From positions 682,001 through 746,000 of the forward strand of contig CP150547.1 of the NCBI GenBank assembly GCA_049487715.1: a stretch of 64,000 nucleotides of DNA. The letters are read 5' to 3'. The notes beneath the pieces are model-generated. The model was not told where the DNA came from. It searched no databases and was given only the letters and a program-made list of their open reading frames with translations. Each line of letters begins with the position of its first letter. Positions within the stretch are counted from its first letter, which is position 1. Both the position numbers and the translations under genes were made by a program. The DNA comes from Pycnococcus provasolii (lineage: Eukaryota > Chlorophyta > Pseudoscourfieldiophyceae > Pseudoscourfieldiales). Shown in pieces: positions 35,372 through 45,229 of this stretch.

Positions 35372-36601
35372 ATGTCGTCGCACGTCCTGCACGGCCGGCG
35401 CGCGGGACGTGGTGGAGGGAATCATATTAATAATGCACTCCCTGGTGTTGGTGGCCTTGATGGAGTTTCTTCTCCTTCTTCTTCTTTGCTTGGAGCTCCT
35501 TCCTTGGGAGGGTTCAACGCTGGCGGCGGCCGCCAAGGAGGTGCAACGAAGAAACCCGCATCATCGGCGTCGTCGTTCAACACATTCATGATGCAGCAAC
35601 GTCAAAGTCTTGCAAGTGGAGGGGCAGCAGGAGACGTGGTTGTCGACGAAGGTCTCGACGAAGACATCGTTGACACGGACAACGACGCACTCAAGGCACC
35701 TCCTCCGTCGGTGTCTACGCAACAGAGACAACAAATAGGCCGTGCCGCCAACGTAGCAGATGTGGAACGTGCCATTGCAAGCCACGTGCTGATCGCTACC
35801 AGAAACGAGGCGGAAGAGCTGCTGCAACGCCTGCAAGGCGCGAAAGACTTGAAAGTGCTTCTGGCGGAGGAGGCGTACGACCGCTCGACTTGTCCGTCTG
35901 GTAAGGCGAATGGCGGCAATATCGGCTGGTTCGGCGCGGGCGAGACGGCGCCGCAGTTCGAGAAGGCGGTATTTGCACCTACGGTGAAGTTGGGTGTGCC
36001 GCTCGGACCTGTGCAAACTTCGCATGGGTTTCACGTTGTGGTTGTGCACGCCTTCCATCCGCCGAGAGGCGAAAAAAGAGCGCAGGCGCTGGTGGAGGCT
36101 TCGAAACAGCGAGACAGCGCGGCTGACGAAGACGCGGGAACGGGATTCGGCGTCGCGCTCGCTGGGCATAGGCGTGTGACGTACGAGGATGACGGAGACA
36201 ATCCGCTCATGCAGCAGAAAGAGTCAAAGGTGACAGCGGCGTCAGAGCCAAGAACCGGCTTCGACGTGACCTCGCTGCCTGCTCCTACGCCTCTGCGTCC
36301 GGAGGAGCGTATGGACGTCGTCATGCCTCGGCAGAGTTCACAAGACGACCGTGCGTCGCCACCTGCCACCTTTGCGTCGCACACCGAAGAGGACGATCAA
36401 CCTCAGGATCGCGTCAAGACAGACGTCTCCCGAGCCATGTCCGGCACATTGGGCGGACTTGTCGACGAAGACTCGGACTCGGAGCCGGATGAGGTTCCGG
36501 AGCTTGACGAACCTGTGGATGAGATTTCGGACGAGGAAATTGAGCGTTTTGACGTGCCAGCTGACGAAGACGAGCACGCTGCGTGGGCAAGACTGTCGTA
36601 A
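35372..36601 (+). CDS. Parvulin-type peptidyl-prolyl isomerase with disordered flanks
   Basis: A 409-aa protein from the ATG at 35372; the longer frame starts with TTG. The PpiC/rotamase domain is at residues ~135-235: ASHVLIATRNEAEELLQRLQ, DRSTCPSGKANGGNIGWFGA, PQFEKAVFAP and GPVQTSHGFHVVVVHAF, with the paired His-containing strands of parvulins. The leader is Gly/Ser-rich and the ~170-residue tail is acidic (EDSDSEPDEVPELDEPVDE). There is no WW domain, so it is not a Pin1 type. No clear organelle signal is visible; location is probably cytosol or nucleus. Client proteins unknown. Confidence 0.88.
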   Translation: MSSHVLHGRRAGRGGGNHINNALPGVGGLDGVSSPSSSLLGAPSLGGFNAGGGRQGGATKKPASSASSFNTFMMQQRQSLASGGAAGDVVVDEGLDEDIVDTDNDALKAPPPSVSTQQRQQIGRAANVADVERAIASHVLIATRNEAEELLQRLQGAKDLKVLLAEEAYDRSTCPSGKANGGNIGWFGAGETAPQFEKAVFAPTVKLGVPLGPVQTSHGFHVVVVHAFHPPRGEKRAQALVEASKQRDSAADEDAGTGFGVALAGHRRVTYEDDGDNPLMQQKESKVTAASEPRTGFDVTSLPAPTPLRPEERMDVVMPRQSSQDDRASPPATFASHTEEDDQPQDRVKTDVSRAMSGTLGGLVDEDSDSEPDEVPELDEPVDEISDEEIERFDVPADEDEHAAWARLS

Positions 36602-36772
36602 AAAAATAACAATATCCTTATTTGAGTAAGTACCTACTAGTATTCGCAGACATTTGATTCAAAAGAGACGATTATAGTCCTTTGATACACGATTCCTAAA
36701 ACAAAAACACAAACACAAATACTCTCTCATTGAACTCGCTGTTGTGATGATGATACCTTCACATCATCGTCA

Positions 36773-38833
36773 TCATATGCCAATAACACTTGAATGCAGA
36801 GTATCACAGAATGTGTAGTAGATTGCACGCTCAAGCAGAGAAACGCGATTAGCCGAGTTGCAATTATCTCCCGCGAGAACGATAAGTGAAGGGTTCACGT
36901 ACAGCTGCATGTTTTGACGATCCATACGAGTGTGCAGATTCACGTGTTCGCTGTGATCGCCAGAGTACGGTCCCCCCAGCCCTGGTTTCTCCACATTCGC
37001 GCTTTTAGCAACTTTCGCAAGACTGTCACGCTTGTATATGGCTAGTCCCCCGAACGCGGACTTGACTGGCACGAGTGGCTCCCCAATCTGCATGACGGGC
37101 CGTGGTCGTATGCGATGCTGAGTGATCTGAGACAAGAATGTCGGAGCAACGCGCGGCGTGAGACCCCTGGAGTCGACAAAAGCGAGAGTGTCGTAGTAGT
37201 TCATCCAGTTGCCGATACGTGGCTTAAGCCCGTTCGCCGCAATTGCGTCCCAGTTTCTGGTTGGCAAATTTTGCAAACCATTCGAGATCCGACCAGAGGA
37301 TGCAAAGCTGACGAGCCAGTTGCCAGATGTCTTGTCTGGCTTTGAATTGTAACCTCCGAGGATCTCTTGGCGATCCAGCGATAGTATTTGATTCGTCTGG
37401 GTCTGTCTAAGTCTTCGTCTGGGTCGAAGACTTTTCTGTGTTGACTTATCATCTGCATCTTGTTCTGCTGCTTTGTTGCCTGCCTCGCCATCCACACGTA
37501 AAGATTCCTCAAGCTTTGCCTCGAATGCGGACTCCTGCGACTTCGTCACTTTGACGGTTTTTTCCAACCCCAATTTTGCAGCGCTGTTGGCATCCAAGTC
37601 CGACATTTGTGCGGTGGGAACGCCCCAGAGCGGATCAACCATGTACCCCTCCTCAAGCTCATGTCGTGCGGCTGCCTCCCACCCAAATGAGTTGGCAACG
37701 CCGTCAATCGCCCAAGACTGCAAGTCAAAATCAATCATAGCAACGTGCGTGAATCCCGCGAGCGATGTGTCGTCTAACACGGCAGCAAGCACCTTGTTTC
37801 GCAGATTCGCCATGGTGACGTACCGCTTGCTGGCGAGCTTTTCGCCGGCACCGAAGGCTACGAGCTGGCCACTCACATTCGTCTCCTGGATGAGCGTGAT
37901 TGGCGGCGTTGCCTTCATCATATAGCGCCAGTTGCGCCCATCAGCAGTGTCGCTGATGTCGTCATCTGGATCGCGATCCATGAGCAGCGTAATTCGCTGA
38001 TCCGCCAACCTCTTCAACTCCTCGCTGTGCAAGTTCGCCGTATCGCGTAGAAACTCGGTAGTCCCATCGGTCGAATCGTTTTCGTAGATGACCACATGGC
38101 AATCGGCAAAGAATACACAAGTCTTTTTCGCCATGCGAATCATGCGCGCGGCGCCCAGTTTATTGTTTTTGACCATGCCCGCGATGATGAGTTTGACGTG
38201 TCGCTCCATGCGCCGGTACCCTCTCCGCAACCTCATCTCATAGGTATCACAGTTGTAGACACACGCGAGGAGGTCGTACGGAGGCAAGTCAATTCCACTC
38301 CCAAACTTACTCATGCTCTTGTTCTGATCTCCACGAATCAGTGCATCGCGACGATCGATGAGTGCCGACACCTCCGAAGCTTGCATCATCACCCTAGAGC
38401 CCGAGGGAGGAAGTCGAACGTCCTCATCAAAAGCTGATGCTCCATCATCATCAACGACCGCGTCATCATCATCACGGTAGAAACGCATCGTGCGTTTGAA
38501 CTCGCCGTAGAACAGCGATAAAGAAAACACGATGAGGAAAGCAGCTGTTGCTATCACAGCAAGCCGACGCCTGACAAAGCTGCGCCCCACACGATGAGTA
38601 TTGATACGTCGAAGTCCCTTCGACACGGATCGATCCTTGTCATCCGAGTCGTAGGAAATACGGCCACTGACCGTCCGCGTAAAGAGTTGCCCAGCGACGG
38701 ATAGCAACCGCGGCGCTGCACGACGCCCGCGGGGCACGCAGCCATCTCCCGACGCCGCCGCCGCCATCTTGTCAGATTCGTTATCAGGCTCGGATTCCTC
38801 GGAACGACGAGGGCTGCTCGTTCGAGGTCGCAT
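36773..38833 (-). CDS. Type II membrane glycosyltransferase-like protein
   Basis: A 686-aa protein from the ATG at 38831-38833. Basic N-terminal tail, one signal anchor at ~90-112 (LAVIATAAFLIVFSLSLFYG), then a lumenal domain: Golgi topology. Catalytic-looking words are IIAGMVKNNKLGAARMI, CHVVIYENDSTDGTTEFL, MANLRNKVLAAVL and HVAMIDFDLQSWAIDGV, where DFD is a DXD-like metal/sugar-nucleotide site. Later KSAFGGLAIYKRDSL and GDHSEHVNLH occur. The order (VYENDSxDGT, RN..L, DxD, GG..IY, EH..) resembles CAP59/CMT1-type mannosyltransferases (GT69), but I hold that loosely. A Lys/Asp-rich insert sits near residue 450. Confidence 0.7.
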   Translation of the reverse strand: MRPRTSSPRRSEESEPDNESDKMAAAASGDGCVPRGRRAAPRLLSVAGQLFTRTVSGRISYDSDDKDRSVSKGLRRINTHRVGRSFVRRRLAVIATAAFLIVFSLSLFYGEFKRTMRFYRDDDDAVVDDDGASAFDEDVRLPPSGSRVMMQASEVSALIDRRDALIRGDQNKSMSKFGSGIDLPPYDLLACVYNCDTYEMRLRRGYRRMERHVKLIIAGMVKNNKLGAARMIRMAKKTCVFFADCHVVIYENDSTDGTTEFLRDTANLHSEELKRLADQRITLLMDRDPDDDISDTADGRNWRYMMKATPPITLIQETNVSGQLVAFGAGEKLASKRYVTMANLRNKVLAAVLDDTSLAGFTHVAMIDFDLQSWAIDGVANSFGWEAAARHELEEGYMVDPLWGVPTAQMSDLDANSAAKLGLEKTVKVTKSQESAFEAKLEESLRVDGEAGNKAAEQDADDKSTQKSLRPRRRLRQTQTNQILSLDRQEILGGYNSKPDKTSGNWLVSFASSGRISNGLQNLPTRNWDAIAANGLKPRIGNWMNYYDTLAFVDSRGLTPRVAPTFLSQITQHRIRPRPVMQIGEPLVPVKSAFGGLAIYKRDSLAKVAKSANVEKPGLGGPYSGDHSEHVNLHTRMDRQNMQLYVNPSLIVLAGDNCNSANRVSLLERAIYYTFCDTLHSSVIGI

Positions 38834-39186
38834 CACCCTTCTTGCTAAATCGCGCTATGTCGTCACTGGGGAAAGGCGGCGGAGAAGGAAATTGGAAACT
38901 GAGAATGAGAATGATTCCCACAACACCTGAAAGAAAAAAAACCTCTCCTGAAAGAACGACAGAATTGAGCGCGAACGAGTTAGGGGTTTGGAAAATCGCT
39001 TCATTGGTCCACCGTGGGGCGTGGGAATCTGAATGAAGTTCGGGCTCAGCAGGTGCGAAGTAGGTTACCTCGGAAATCTCCTGGGAAATCTCATTTCTGG
39101 GAAAAATTTCGGGGTTCAGACTACTGGAGAAGAACGGGCGCGCGTTACACGCTGCTGTGCAAAGGCAGGCTGACGCGTCGTCAGCG
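38834..39186. promoter_or_regulatory. Upstream region of the glycosyltransferase-like gene
   Basis: 353 bp between two minus-strand genes. It contains TTTCGGGGTTCAG at 39107 and short TCTGGGAAA/GAAATCTC repeats around 39072-39100. No gene is seen. Confidence 0.35.
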
Positions 39187-40152
39187 TCACGCGCCGGCGA
39201 CGTCAGCCGCACGAACCCACGCGCCGTCCGCCTCCTCCTTCCACAGCGAGACGGATCCCGTGCCGTCCGTCGCCGCGAGCACGTTGCCACTCAAACTCCA
39301 GCTGACGCGCCAAACGGGCTGCGGCGCGAAGTTGTGAAGCACCGTTCCCTTCCAACCATCCCCGTCGGCGCCCGATCCCGCTTGCGTCCAAAGAATCACC
39401 TGCCCATCCTGACCCGCGGTGGCGAGCTGCTTCACGGGTAGCGTTCCGTTCGGGCAGAACGCCACGTCGCGCACCCAGTCGCTGTGCATGTTGAGCGTCT
39501 CATCGCACTTCCAGGTGCCCGTTGAGTCGTCGCGGTGCCAGATCTTCGCCGTGTTATCGCAACCGCCGGTAGCGAGCGTGAGGCGCGGCTGAGGTGCGGG
39601 CGGATCGCCGGCGCTGGACGGCATCACCGCGCCGGCGGGAACAGCGGGCGCGAACGAAACGCTCGTGCAACCGATGGAGTGCGCGTCCGGTATGCTCGCG
39701 ACATCCCACACGTTCTCCGCCGGCTTGTACGTGAGCACGGAGACGCTTCCGTCGCTGGAGCCGCAGGCGAGAACGAGTCCAAACTCGTGCGGTGCGAATG
39801 CGACGGCATTCACAGAGCCGTGGTGCGTGTGCGAGAACACCTGCGTGAACGCCCCTCGCTGCTGTTCGCTTTCCTTCCAGACGAGCACGCGCCTGTCGAA
39901 CGAACACGACGCGACGATTTGTCCAAACTTGGGGTGTGCCCACGCCACTTGCCAGACGGGTCCGTCGTGTCCTGCGAGGTCAGCGACGTGCGTCGTCGTT
40001 TGCGTTTCGTCGCGCGCGACGTCGAAGACTTTGACCATGCGGTCCGAGGAGGCTGTTGCGAGTCGCGTTCCGTAGTAGTCGAAGGCGGTGTCGTGGACCA
40101 TGTCGGCGTGGGCGGTATCGAACGCCGCCACGCTTCCGACGGACGCCGCCAT
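39187..40152 (-). CDS. SEC13: COPII coat/nucleoporin protein SEC13
   Basis: A 321-aa protein made almost entirely of six WD40 blades: DMVHDTAFDYYGTRLATASS, VADLAGHDGPVWQVAWAHP, SFDRRVLVWKE, GSVNAVAFAPHEFGLVLACG, TLATGGCDNTAKIWH, HSDWVRDVAFCPN and WRVSWSLSGNVLAATDGTG. Length and blade spacing equal SEC13, including the long fourth-to-fifth blade loop. SEC13 forms the outer COPII cage with SEC31 and the Y-complex of the nuclear pore with NUP145C/NUP96. Start ATG at 40150-40152; divergent to FBPase. Confidence 0.95.
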   Translation of the reverse strand: MAASVGSVAAFDTAHADMVHDTAFDYYGTRLATASSDRMVKVFDVARDETQTTTHVADLAGHDGPVWQVAWAHPKFGQIVASCSFDRRVLVWKESEQQRGAFTQVFSHTHHGSVNAVAFAPHEFGLVLACGSSDGSVSVLTYKPAENVWDVASIPDAHSIGCTSVSFAPAVPAGAVMPSSAGDPPAPQPRLTLATGGCDNTAKIWHRDDSTGTWKCDETLNMHSDWVRDVAFCPNGTLPVKQLATAGQDGQVILWTQAGSGADGDGWKGTVLHNFAPQPVWRVSWSLSGNVLAATDGTGSVSLWKEEADGAWVRAADVAGA

Positions 40153-40307
40153 GCTTCGAAGGTTGCTCCGAAGGTTGCTCGACGAAAGAAATGGAGATCG
40201 GAACTGGTCACCAACTCGGAAACGCGCACTCGGAGACAGGTGCCTCTCGGAGACCTTCGCCCCCCCCGGGGACGAACCCTAACAAACTTTATTACGAACG
40301 AACGAAA

Positions 40308-40345
40308 AACCCTAACCTTTTTTAACCCTAACCCTAATAGCCCTA
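40308..40345 (+). repeat. Interrupted CCCTAA tract
   Basis: AACCCTAACC, a short poly-T, AACCCTAACCCTAAT and a trailing GCCCTAAAA unit. Confidence 0.75.
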
Positions 40346-40429
40346 AAATTCAACCCTGAAAACTAAAAAGTACGGGTAGGAGACCTGGGTAGGAGGCGGA
40401 TTCTTGATTCTTCGGGGTAGGATGGTAGG

Positions 40430-40505
40430 TATTCGGGGTTGGTTTATTCGGGGAGGTTTATTATTCGGGGTTGGTATTCGGGGTTGGTTTATTCGGGGTT
40501 GGTTG
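40430..40505 (+). repeat. Cluster of ATTCGGGGTTGG units
   Basis: ATTCGGGGTTGG-like units recur at about 15-18 bp spacing, one of them as ATTCGGGGAGG. The same decamer occurs singly in other divergent spacers (10167, 13668, 45124). Confidence 0.75.
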
Positions 40506-40672
40506 GTTTTTTCCAAATTCCATCCCCGAATAAACCTTAGGGTAGATTTTAGTTCCCCGACTGCATGGGATTTGCGTGAAGATTTCCCACGTTCGTTCTT
40601 ATCCCGTCTTATCCCGTACTTCCCTGGTCACATACACTCGGACGACATACCTACGATAGTTCTACCCTTAAC

Positions 40673-41920
40673 ATGCTCAACGCTTCCCCTCTTTTGAAGA
40701 ATACTACGAGTGCTCACAATACCGTGGTGTGGTGTGGGGCTCGTGCTCGTCGTGCTTGTCGTCGTTGTTATAAGTCGTCTCGATCTCACCGTCATTCTCA
40801 GGCTCGTTCATCCGCGTTATCTGCGTCATCTGCGTCATCTGCGTCATCTTCCAATGACTCGTATGCCAAAACGTTATCCATCTGGCTCCTCGAGAACGAA
40901 CGCGACGACGTCATCGACACAGACCTTGCCATACTTTTGTCATCCATCGCCAGCGCATGCAAGCAGATTTCGTCGCTCGTGAAGCTAGCGCCGTTGCAGG
41001 GCAACACGGGGGCCGCTGGGACGCAAAACGCGAGCGGAGACGAGGTGAAGAAGCTGGACGTGCTCGCGAACGAAGTATTCGTCAACACCTTGCGGAGTAC
41101 TGGAAGAACAGGAATCATCGTCACGGAGGAGGAAGAACAACCTGTGGCTATTGACGTCGTCTCTGGCGGCGACTACATCGCAACCTTCGATCCTATCGAT
41201 GGTTCGTCAAACCTTGATGCCGCGGTGACGAGTGGCGCCATTTTTGGAGTTTATCACCCCAACGAGCAGTGCAAGGTGGACGCCTCGATGGACGATGTGC
41301 TCGAGCAGTGCCTAACTGCGGTGCAGCAGTCTGGGGAAGCGCTAGCAGCTTCGGGATACTGTATGTTCAGTGCAAGCGCAGTCTTCATGATCACCGTCGG
41401 CAACGGCGTGTACGGCTTTACGCTGGATGAAACTTGTGGCGAATTCATTTTGACGCACGAGAAGCTGAAAATACCCGAGATGGGACAAGGTGGACAGGCA
41501 ATTGTCAGCTGCAATCTTGGAAATACGCCTCTCTGGGATCCAAAGCTCGCAAAATACGTCGACACGCTATACAGTGCCGAAGGCGCCGCCGCGGCTGGTC
41601 TTGACTTGAAGCACAACAAAGACAAGCCATACAGCTACCGGTACATCGGGGCGCTTGTCGGCGATTTTCATCGCACGTTACTTTACGGAGGCATCTGGCT
41701 GTATCCGCCGGACAGTAAAGCGCCGGAGGGAAAAGCTCGTCTTCTCTACGAGGTTGCACCCATCGGTATGATTGCCGAGCAGGCTGGTGGCATGGCAACG
41801 TTCGGCGACAAGGCTGAGAAGCGCGTGCTTGACGTCGTTCCTAAGAAGGTTCATCAAAAGCATCCGATGTTCGTGGGGTCGAAGGGTGAAGTTGAGCGTC
41901 TGCAGAAGTTTCTGGCTTGA
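40673..41920 (+). CDS. Plastid fructose-1,6-bisphosphatase
   Basis: A 415-aa protein with a ~60-residue Arg/Ser-rich transit peptide. FBPase signatures: GDEVKKLDVLANEVF, TEEEEQPV, ATFDPIDGSSNLDAAVTSGA (metal and phosphate site), SYRYIGALVGDFHRTLLYGG and LLYEVAPIGMIAEQAGG. It catalyses fructose-1,6-bisphosphate hydrolysis in the Calvin cycle. The regulatory-loop region is present with Cys in NEQCK and LEQC, matching two of the three redox cysteines of spinach cpFBPase; the third (NVC) is replaced by VQQ. This suggests thioredoxin control through the remaining pair. The promoter is shared with SEC13. Confidence 0.93.
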   Translation: MLNASPLLKNTTSAHNTVVWCGARARRACRRCYKSSRSHRHSQARSSALSASSASSASSSNDSYAKTLSIWLLENERDDVIDTDLAILLSSIASACKQISSLVKLAPLQGNTGAAGTQNASGDEVKKLDVLANEVFVNTLRSTGRTGIIVTEEEEQPVAIDVVSGGDYIATFDPIDGSSNLDAAVTSGAIFGVYHPNEQCKVDASMDDVLEQCLTAVQQSGEALAASGYCMFSASAVFMITVGNGVYGFTLDETCGEFILTHEKLKIPEMGQGGQAIVSCNLGNTPLWDPKLAKYVDTLYSAEGAAAAGLDLKHNKDKPYSYRYIGALVGDFHRTLLYGGIWLYPPDSKAPEGKARLLYEVAPIGMIAEQAGGMATFGDKAEKRVLDVVPKKVHQKHPMFVGSKGEVERLQKFLA

Positions 41921-42172
41921 GGCGTGACGTGACATCTGAGGCTTGACGGTCTGGCCTCCATGGCCTAAAATCGCTCATCATTCAGTAACGTGATAGAGTT
42001 CACTTCCGTCCAACGGTCGTCCATTCATTTCCACCATTCACATTCACCGTTTAGCCCATTCTGATATCATACGAGAGAAGTTGCGACATCCCAGTCCATG
42101 GCTATATATTCTGCAGTCAATGTGATGAAATAATAATAGTCTATGGAATTTGCTACTTAATTCACACCTCTC
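41921..42172. other. Convergent spacer between FBPase and the beta-helix gene
   Basis: 252 bp of 3' flanking DNA with no gene. No TTAGGG tract is present. Confidence 0.5.
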
Positions 42173-44923
42173 TCACATGCCCAACAACTCGCGGCTCCAC
42201 GCAATCAGATCCGCATCTGTCGGCCACGCGCTCACCGTCGTGCCGACGTCGTGGCCGCCCGCAACCCACTGCTGCAGCGTCATGTTGCACACATTCAGAT
42301 CGCCACTCTTCGTGAAAAGACGGTTGTTACCCACATCCCACGTGTTTGGCGCGATTTTGCTGTCGCACGTGCTTGCGTACCCGTCCGGATTCTTGAACAC
42401 GCAAACGTTCGATCGAAACGCGTTCGCGTAGATCCAGTCCGTGCCACAGCACAGGTGCCAGCACGCGTTCACGTACGCGTAGATGTTGCCCCACTGCTTG
42501 TTCTCTCCTGTTTTATTTAGTGTGTTAGGGTGTTTAGTGATTGCTCTTTAATTTGGTATAGATGGTTAGAGGCAGACTTACGTCCACCAAAGTCACTCTT
42601 GAAGCCCGTGTCCGCGAACAGCTCCACATTATCATGGAAATAGTAGTACGAGCTACCGTCGTCCGTGTCGAACGCCTCCTGAGACTGGTAGGTGGCAAGC
42701 ACGAGATTATTGTGCACGTTGCGAAAAACCGGAATCACGCTGCTCTTGCCGCGGAGGTTGTGAATGTACGGAACGCGATCCCACGAATTAAATGGGCCGT
42801 GGTCGCCGCTCTCGCGGCACGAGTTCGCAAGAAGATTGTCCGCAATGACGTCGCCTCCGCCAAAGCCGTCATTGAAGTTGATATGCGCACGAGGGCCGTT
42901 GAAGACGACATTTCCGGAAATTTGCGTGAGCGCACTGATCGCTTGAAAGTAGAAGGAGGACTGCTTCTGATAGATGCCAACCTCATGAGCCAGATTGTTC
43001 GCGATCACCGTTCCGCGTGGCTGCTCGCCTGAACGCCCATCCGGGCCAATGGGATCCGCGAGAGGCTTTCGCCGTCCACTTTCGTCGAGTGCGGTGGACG
43101 TGTCACCCCAGCTTGCGATGGCCGTGCCTCCGATCCAAACAAACTCGTTGCCATCGACAACAACGTCGCGGGCGTAGCCACCCAGGTAGATGGCATTGCC
43201 GTCAATGCGCGCGAAGAGGCTGCTTTCGATGCGAAGACCTCGCACGCCCACGGCAGTGATGGCACCACCCTTGTGCAGCGCCCAGTCCCCACCGCTCGGC
43301 AGGCCGTGTACATCGAGGTAGGTGGGCGCCGTGTCGCGGAACACGATGCCAGACACCGACACATCCGTCACCGGATTGCTGCTGGTGCCGCGAACGTCCA
43401 CGAATGACTTGACCACCACCGCCTCAAATACGAGGCTGTCCATGGTTGCCGTTCCATTCATGACGTAGAAAAGCGTGTCACTTGTCTCGTCGTAGAACCA
43501 CTCGTTCGGCGCATCAAGCTCCTCGCGCACGTTCTCGATAAACCACTCCGCTCCCGTCGTTTCGCCCTCTCCACCCTGGTACCCGCCATGCGAGAACCAC
43601 AGCTCGGTGGACTCGTCGTCCTGGTTCGACGAGCGCGTACCTCCAACGCGCCACATGTTCGTGTACCAGTGATAAGGTCGCCACGCAAAGACGACTGCAC
43701 CCGTGGCATTCTTGTAGGGAAAGTTGGGCAGATTTTCGCGTCGTGACGTGCACACCACTCGGAGCGGAGTGTCGTGTGATGTTGCGCGGTGCGTCGGAGG
43801 CGCACCAGTAGCCCGCGGGAGGTGTCACATCCACGCACGTTCCGCCCACGCCAATGTGAAATTGTCCCGCGGCACCCATCCCAGTCCACGGCTGACGCGC
43901 ACCTTGGCTTGCTGGCCACTCGACGCTAGGCCAGTCGGACGGCTCAACCACGACCGTTTCGGCGTCTGGCGCATCCTTGGGTGGCGACCACGTCGTGCTC
44001 GCCGTTACGAAGCCGTCCAGCGAGTTGACGCGCATCATCGTCTCCGGGTCATCGTTGGGGTAGCGTGCGCGTGTCGCACGTTTCGTAAGTAGTGGAACGC
44101 CTTCGTTTGCTTTCTCGCTCACTCTCAGCGCCTCGAGCGCGACGCCGGAGGGAAGCTGAGAACGCACGCCGGTTGCATAGAACACGTTGTCTTCGCCCTG
44201 CAGTGGTTCCCATGCAAGTGTCAGCGGCACGGCGCCGGAGATGATCGCTGTTTCGCCGGGTGCGTTGACGACGCGTAGTCCGCTGTGCTCCGGTCCCAGC
44301 TTTATCGTTTCATTCACACGGTGCACGCCACCATGCATCACGACCGTTCGCGCATCCTTTGGCTTGGCGAGCGTGCGACGCACAGCCTCCTGCAGCGTTC
44401 GCACAACGTCACCGCTTGCGTGGTCGTTGCCGTTGTCGGCGTCAACAAAGATCGGCGAGGTCGTTTCTTGGCTTTGCTCGGTTTGTTGCATCGGCGGCGT
44501 CCACTCGACACTGTCTGGCAAGTCACGCACCTGCGGCCTTGTTTCGCCGCACGCCTGCAGTTGCATGGCGTCAAATAAGGTGACGAATTTGCTGTTTCGG
44601 TCAACTTGCGGGAGTCGTTTTCGTCCATATTCGTACACAAGTATCCGCGCCTCGCAGTCGAACGACGGCGGGACGCCATCGGGCGTGCCTGAGTTGACGA
44701 ACGCATCCCAAGCGGAAGGTGCAAGCCCATGATCCCTCCCAAAACTCTTCCCCCTCCCCAAAACCTCCAAAATCTCCTGAGATGGTTGACCTTGAAGCCG
44801 CCGAAGATGAGGGAAAAGACAAAGACACAAGGAGGAGACACATCCATAAAGAAAGACAAAGACAAAGCACACAGGAACATGGGCCATGAGCAGGTAACAT
44901 GGTGCGCTCATCATCATCATCAT
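42173..44923 (-). CDS. Secreted right-handed beta-helix protein, two exons with one frame break
   Basis: Exon 1 runs from ATG 44921-44923 to 42582; exon 2 is 42507-42173. The 74-nt intron (42508-42581, GTAAGT donor, ACAG acceptor) is clear. Product ~891 aa with signal peptide (YLLMAHVPVCFVFVFLYGCV). SPIFVDADNGNDHASG, then TLQEAVRRTLA starts a parallel beta-helix; later RIDGNAIYLGG, VVVDGNEFVWIGG, TVIANNLAHEVG and ISGNVVFNGPR are its coils. Exon 2 is Cys/Trp-rich (NACWHLCCGTDWIYANAF). Such folds bind or cleave polysaccharide. Near 43755-43775 the frame shifts by one base; no GT-AG pair explains it, so this is either an assembly error or a disabling mutation. Confidence 0.72.
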
Positions 44924-45229
44924 CAGCACGCGGCAAGTCAAGTCAAGGAGATGTTGTGCCTAGGTGGCAAAAAGGTACTTGTCGGGCGAACCCCTAATCA
45001 CCCGGAGAGCCGGCCGCAAGAGCCAAGAGGGGCCGCAAGACTTTGGCACTTTGCCAACTTTGCGGCCGGCCTTATGTACTAAAGTTACCGTACTCCTACT
45101 ACCGGGTACTGTACATGTACTTGATTCGGGGTTGGTAAGCAGGCTGCAACCCAATTGACCACGCTGTTTCTTGTCTTGCGTTGCGTTGCGTTGATGCTGC
45201 TTCTTGGGCCTTGGGCCTTGTGATCAGTG
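44924..45229. promoter_or_regulatory. Divergent promoter, beta-helix / NRPS-like genes
   Basis: Contains GCCGGCCGCAAGAG and its near mirror GCGGCCGGCC around 45008-45070 (imperfect inverted repeat), TGATTCGGGGTTGG at 45122, and a (TTGCG)n run at 45174. No TTAGGG tract. Confidence 0.5.

Larger units (their letters stand above)
40153..40672. promoter_or_regulatory. Divergent promoter with CCCTAA tract and ATTCGGGGTT cluster
   Basis: Shared by SEC13 (minus) and FBPase (plus). CCCTAA units lie at 40275-40345, and at least four copies of TATTCGGGG(TT) at 40430-40505. Confidence 0.6.

Noticed and set aside
43458-43919. 153-aa minus ORF in the beta-helix gene
   Set aside because: Third-frame shadow at the frame-break site with no beta-helix pattern.
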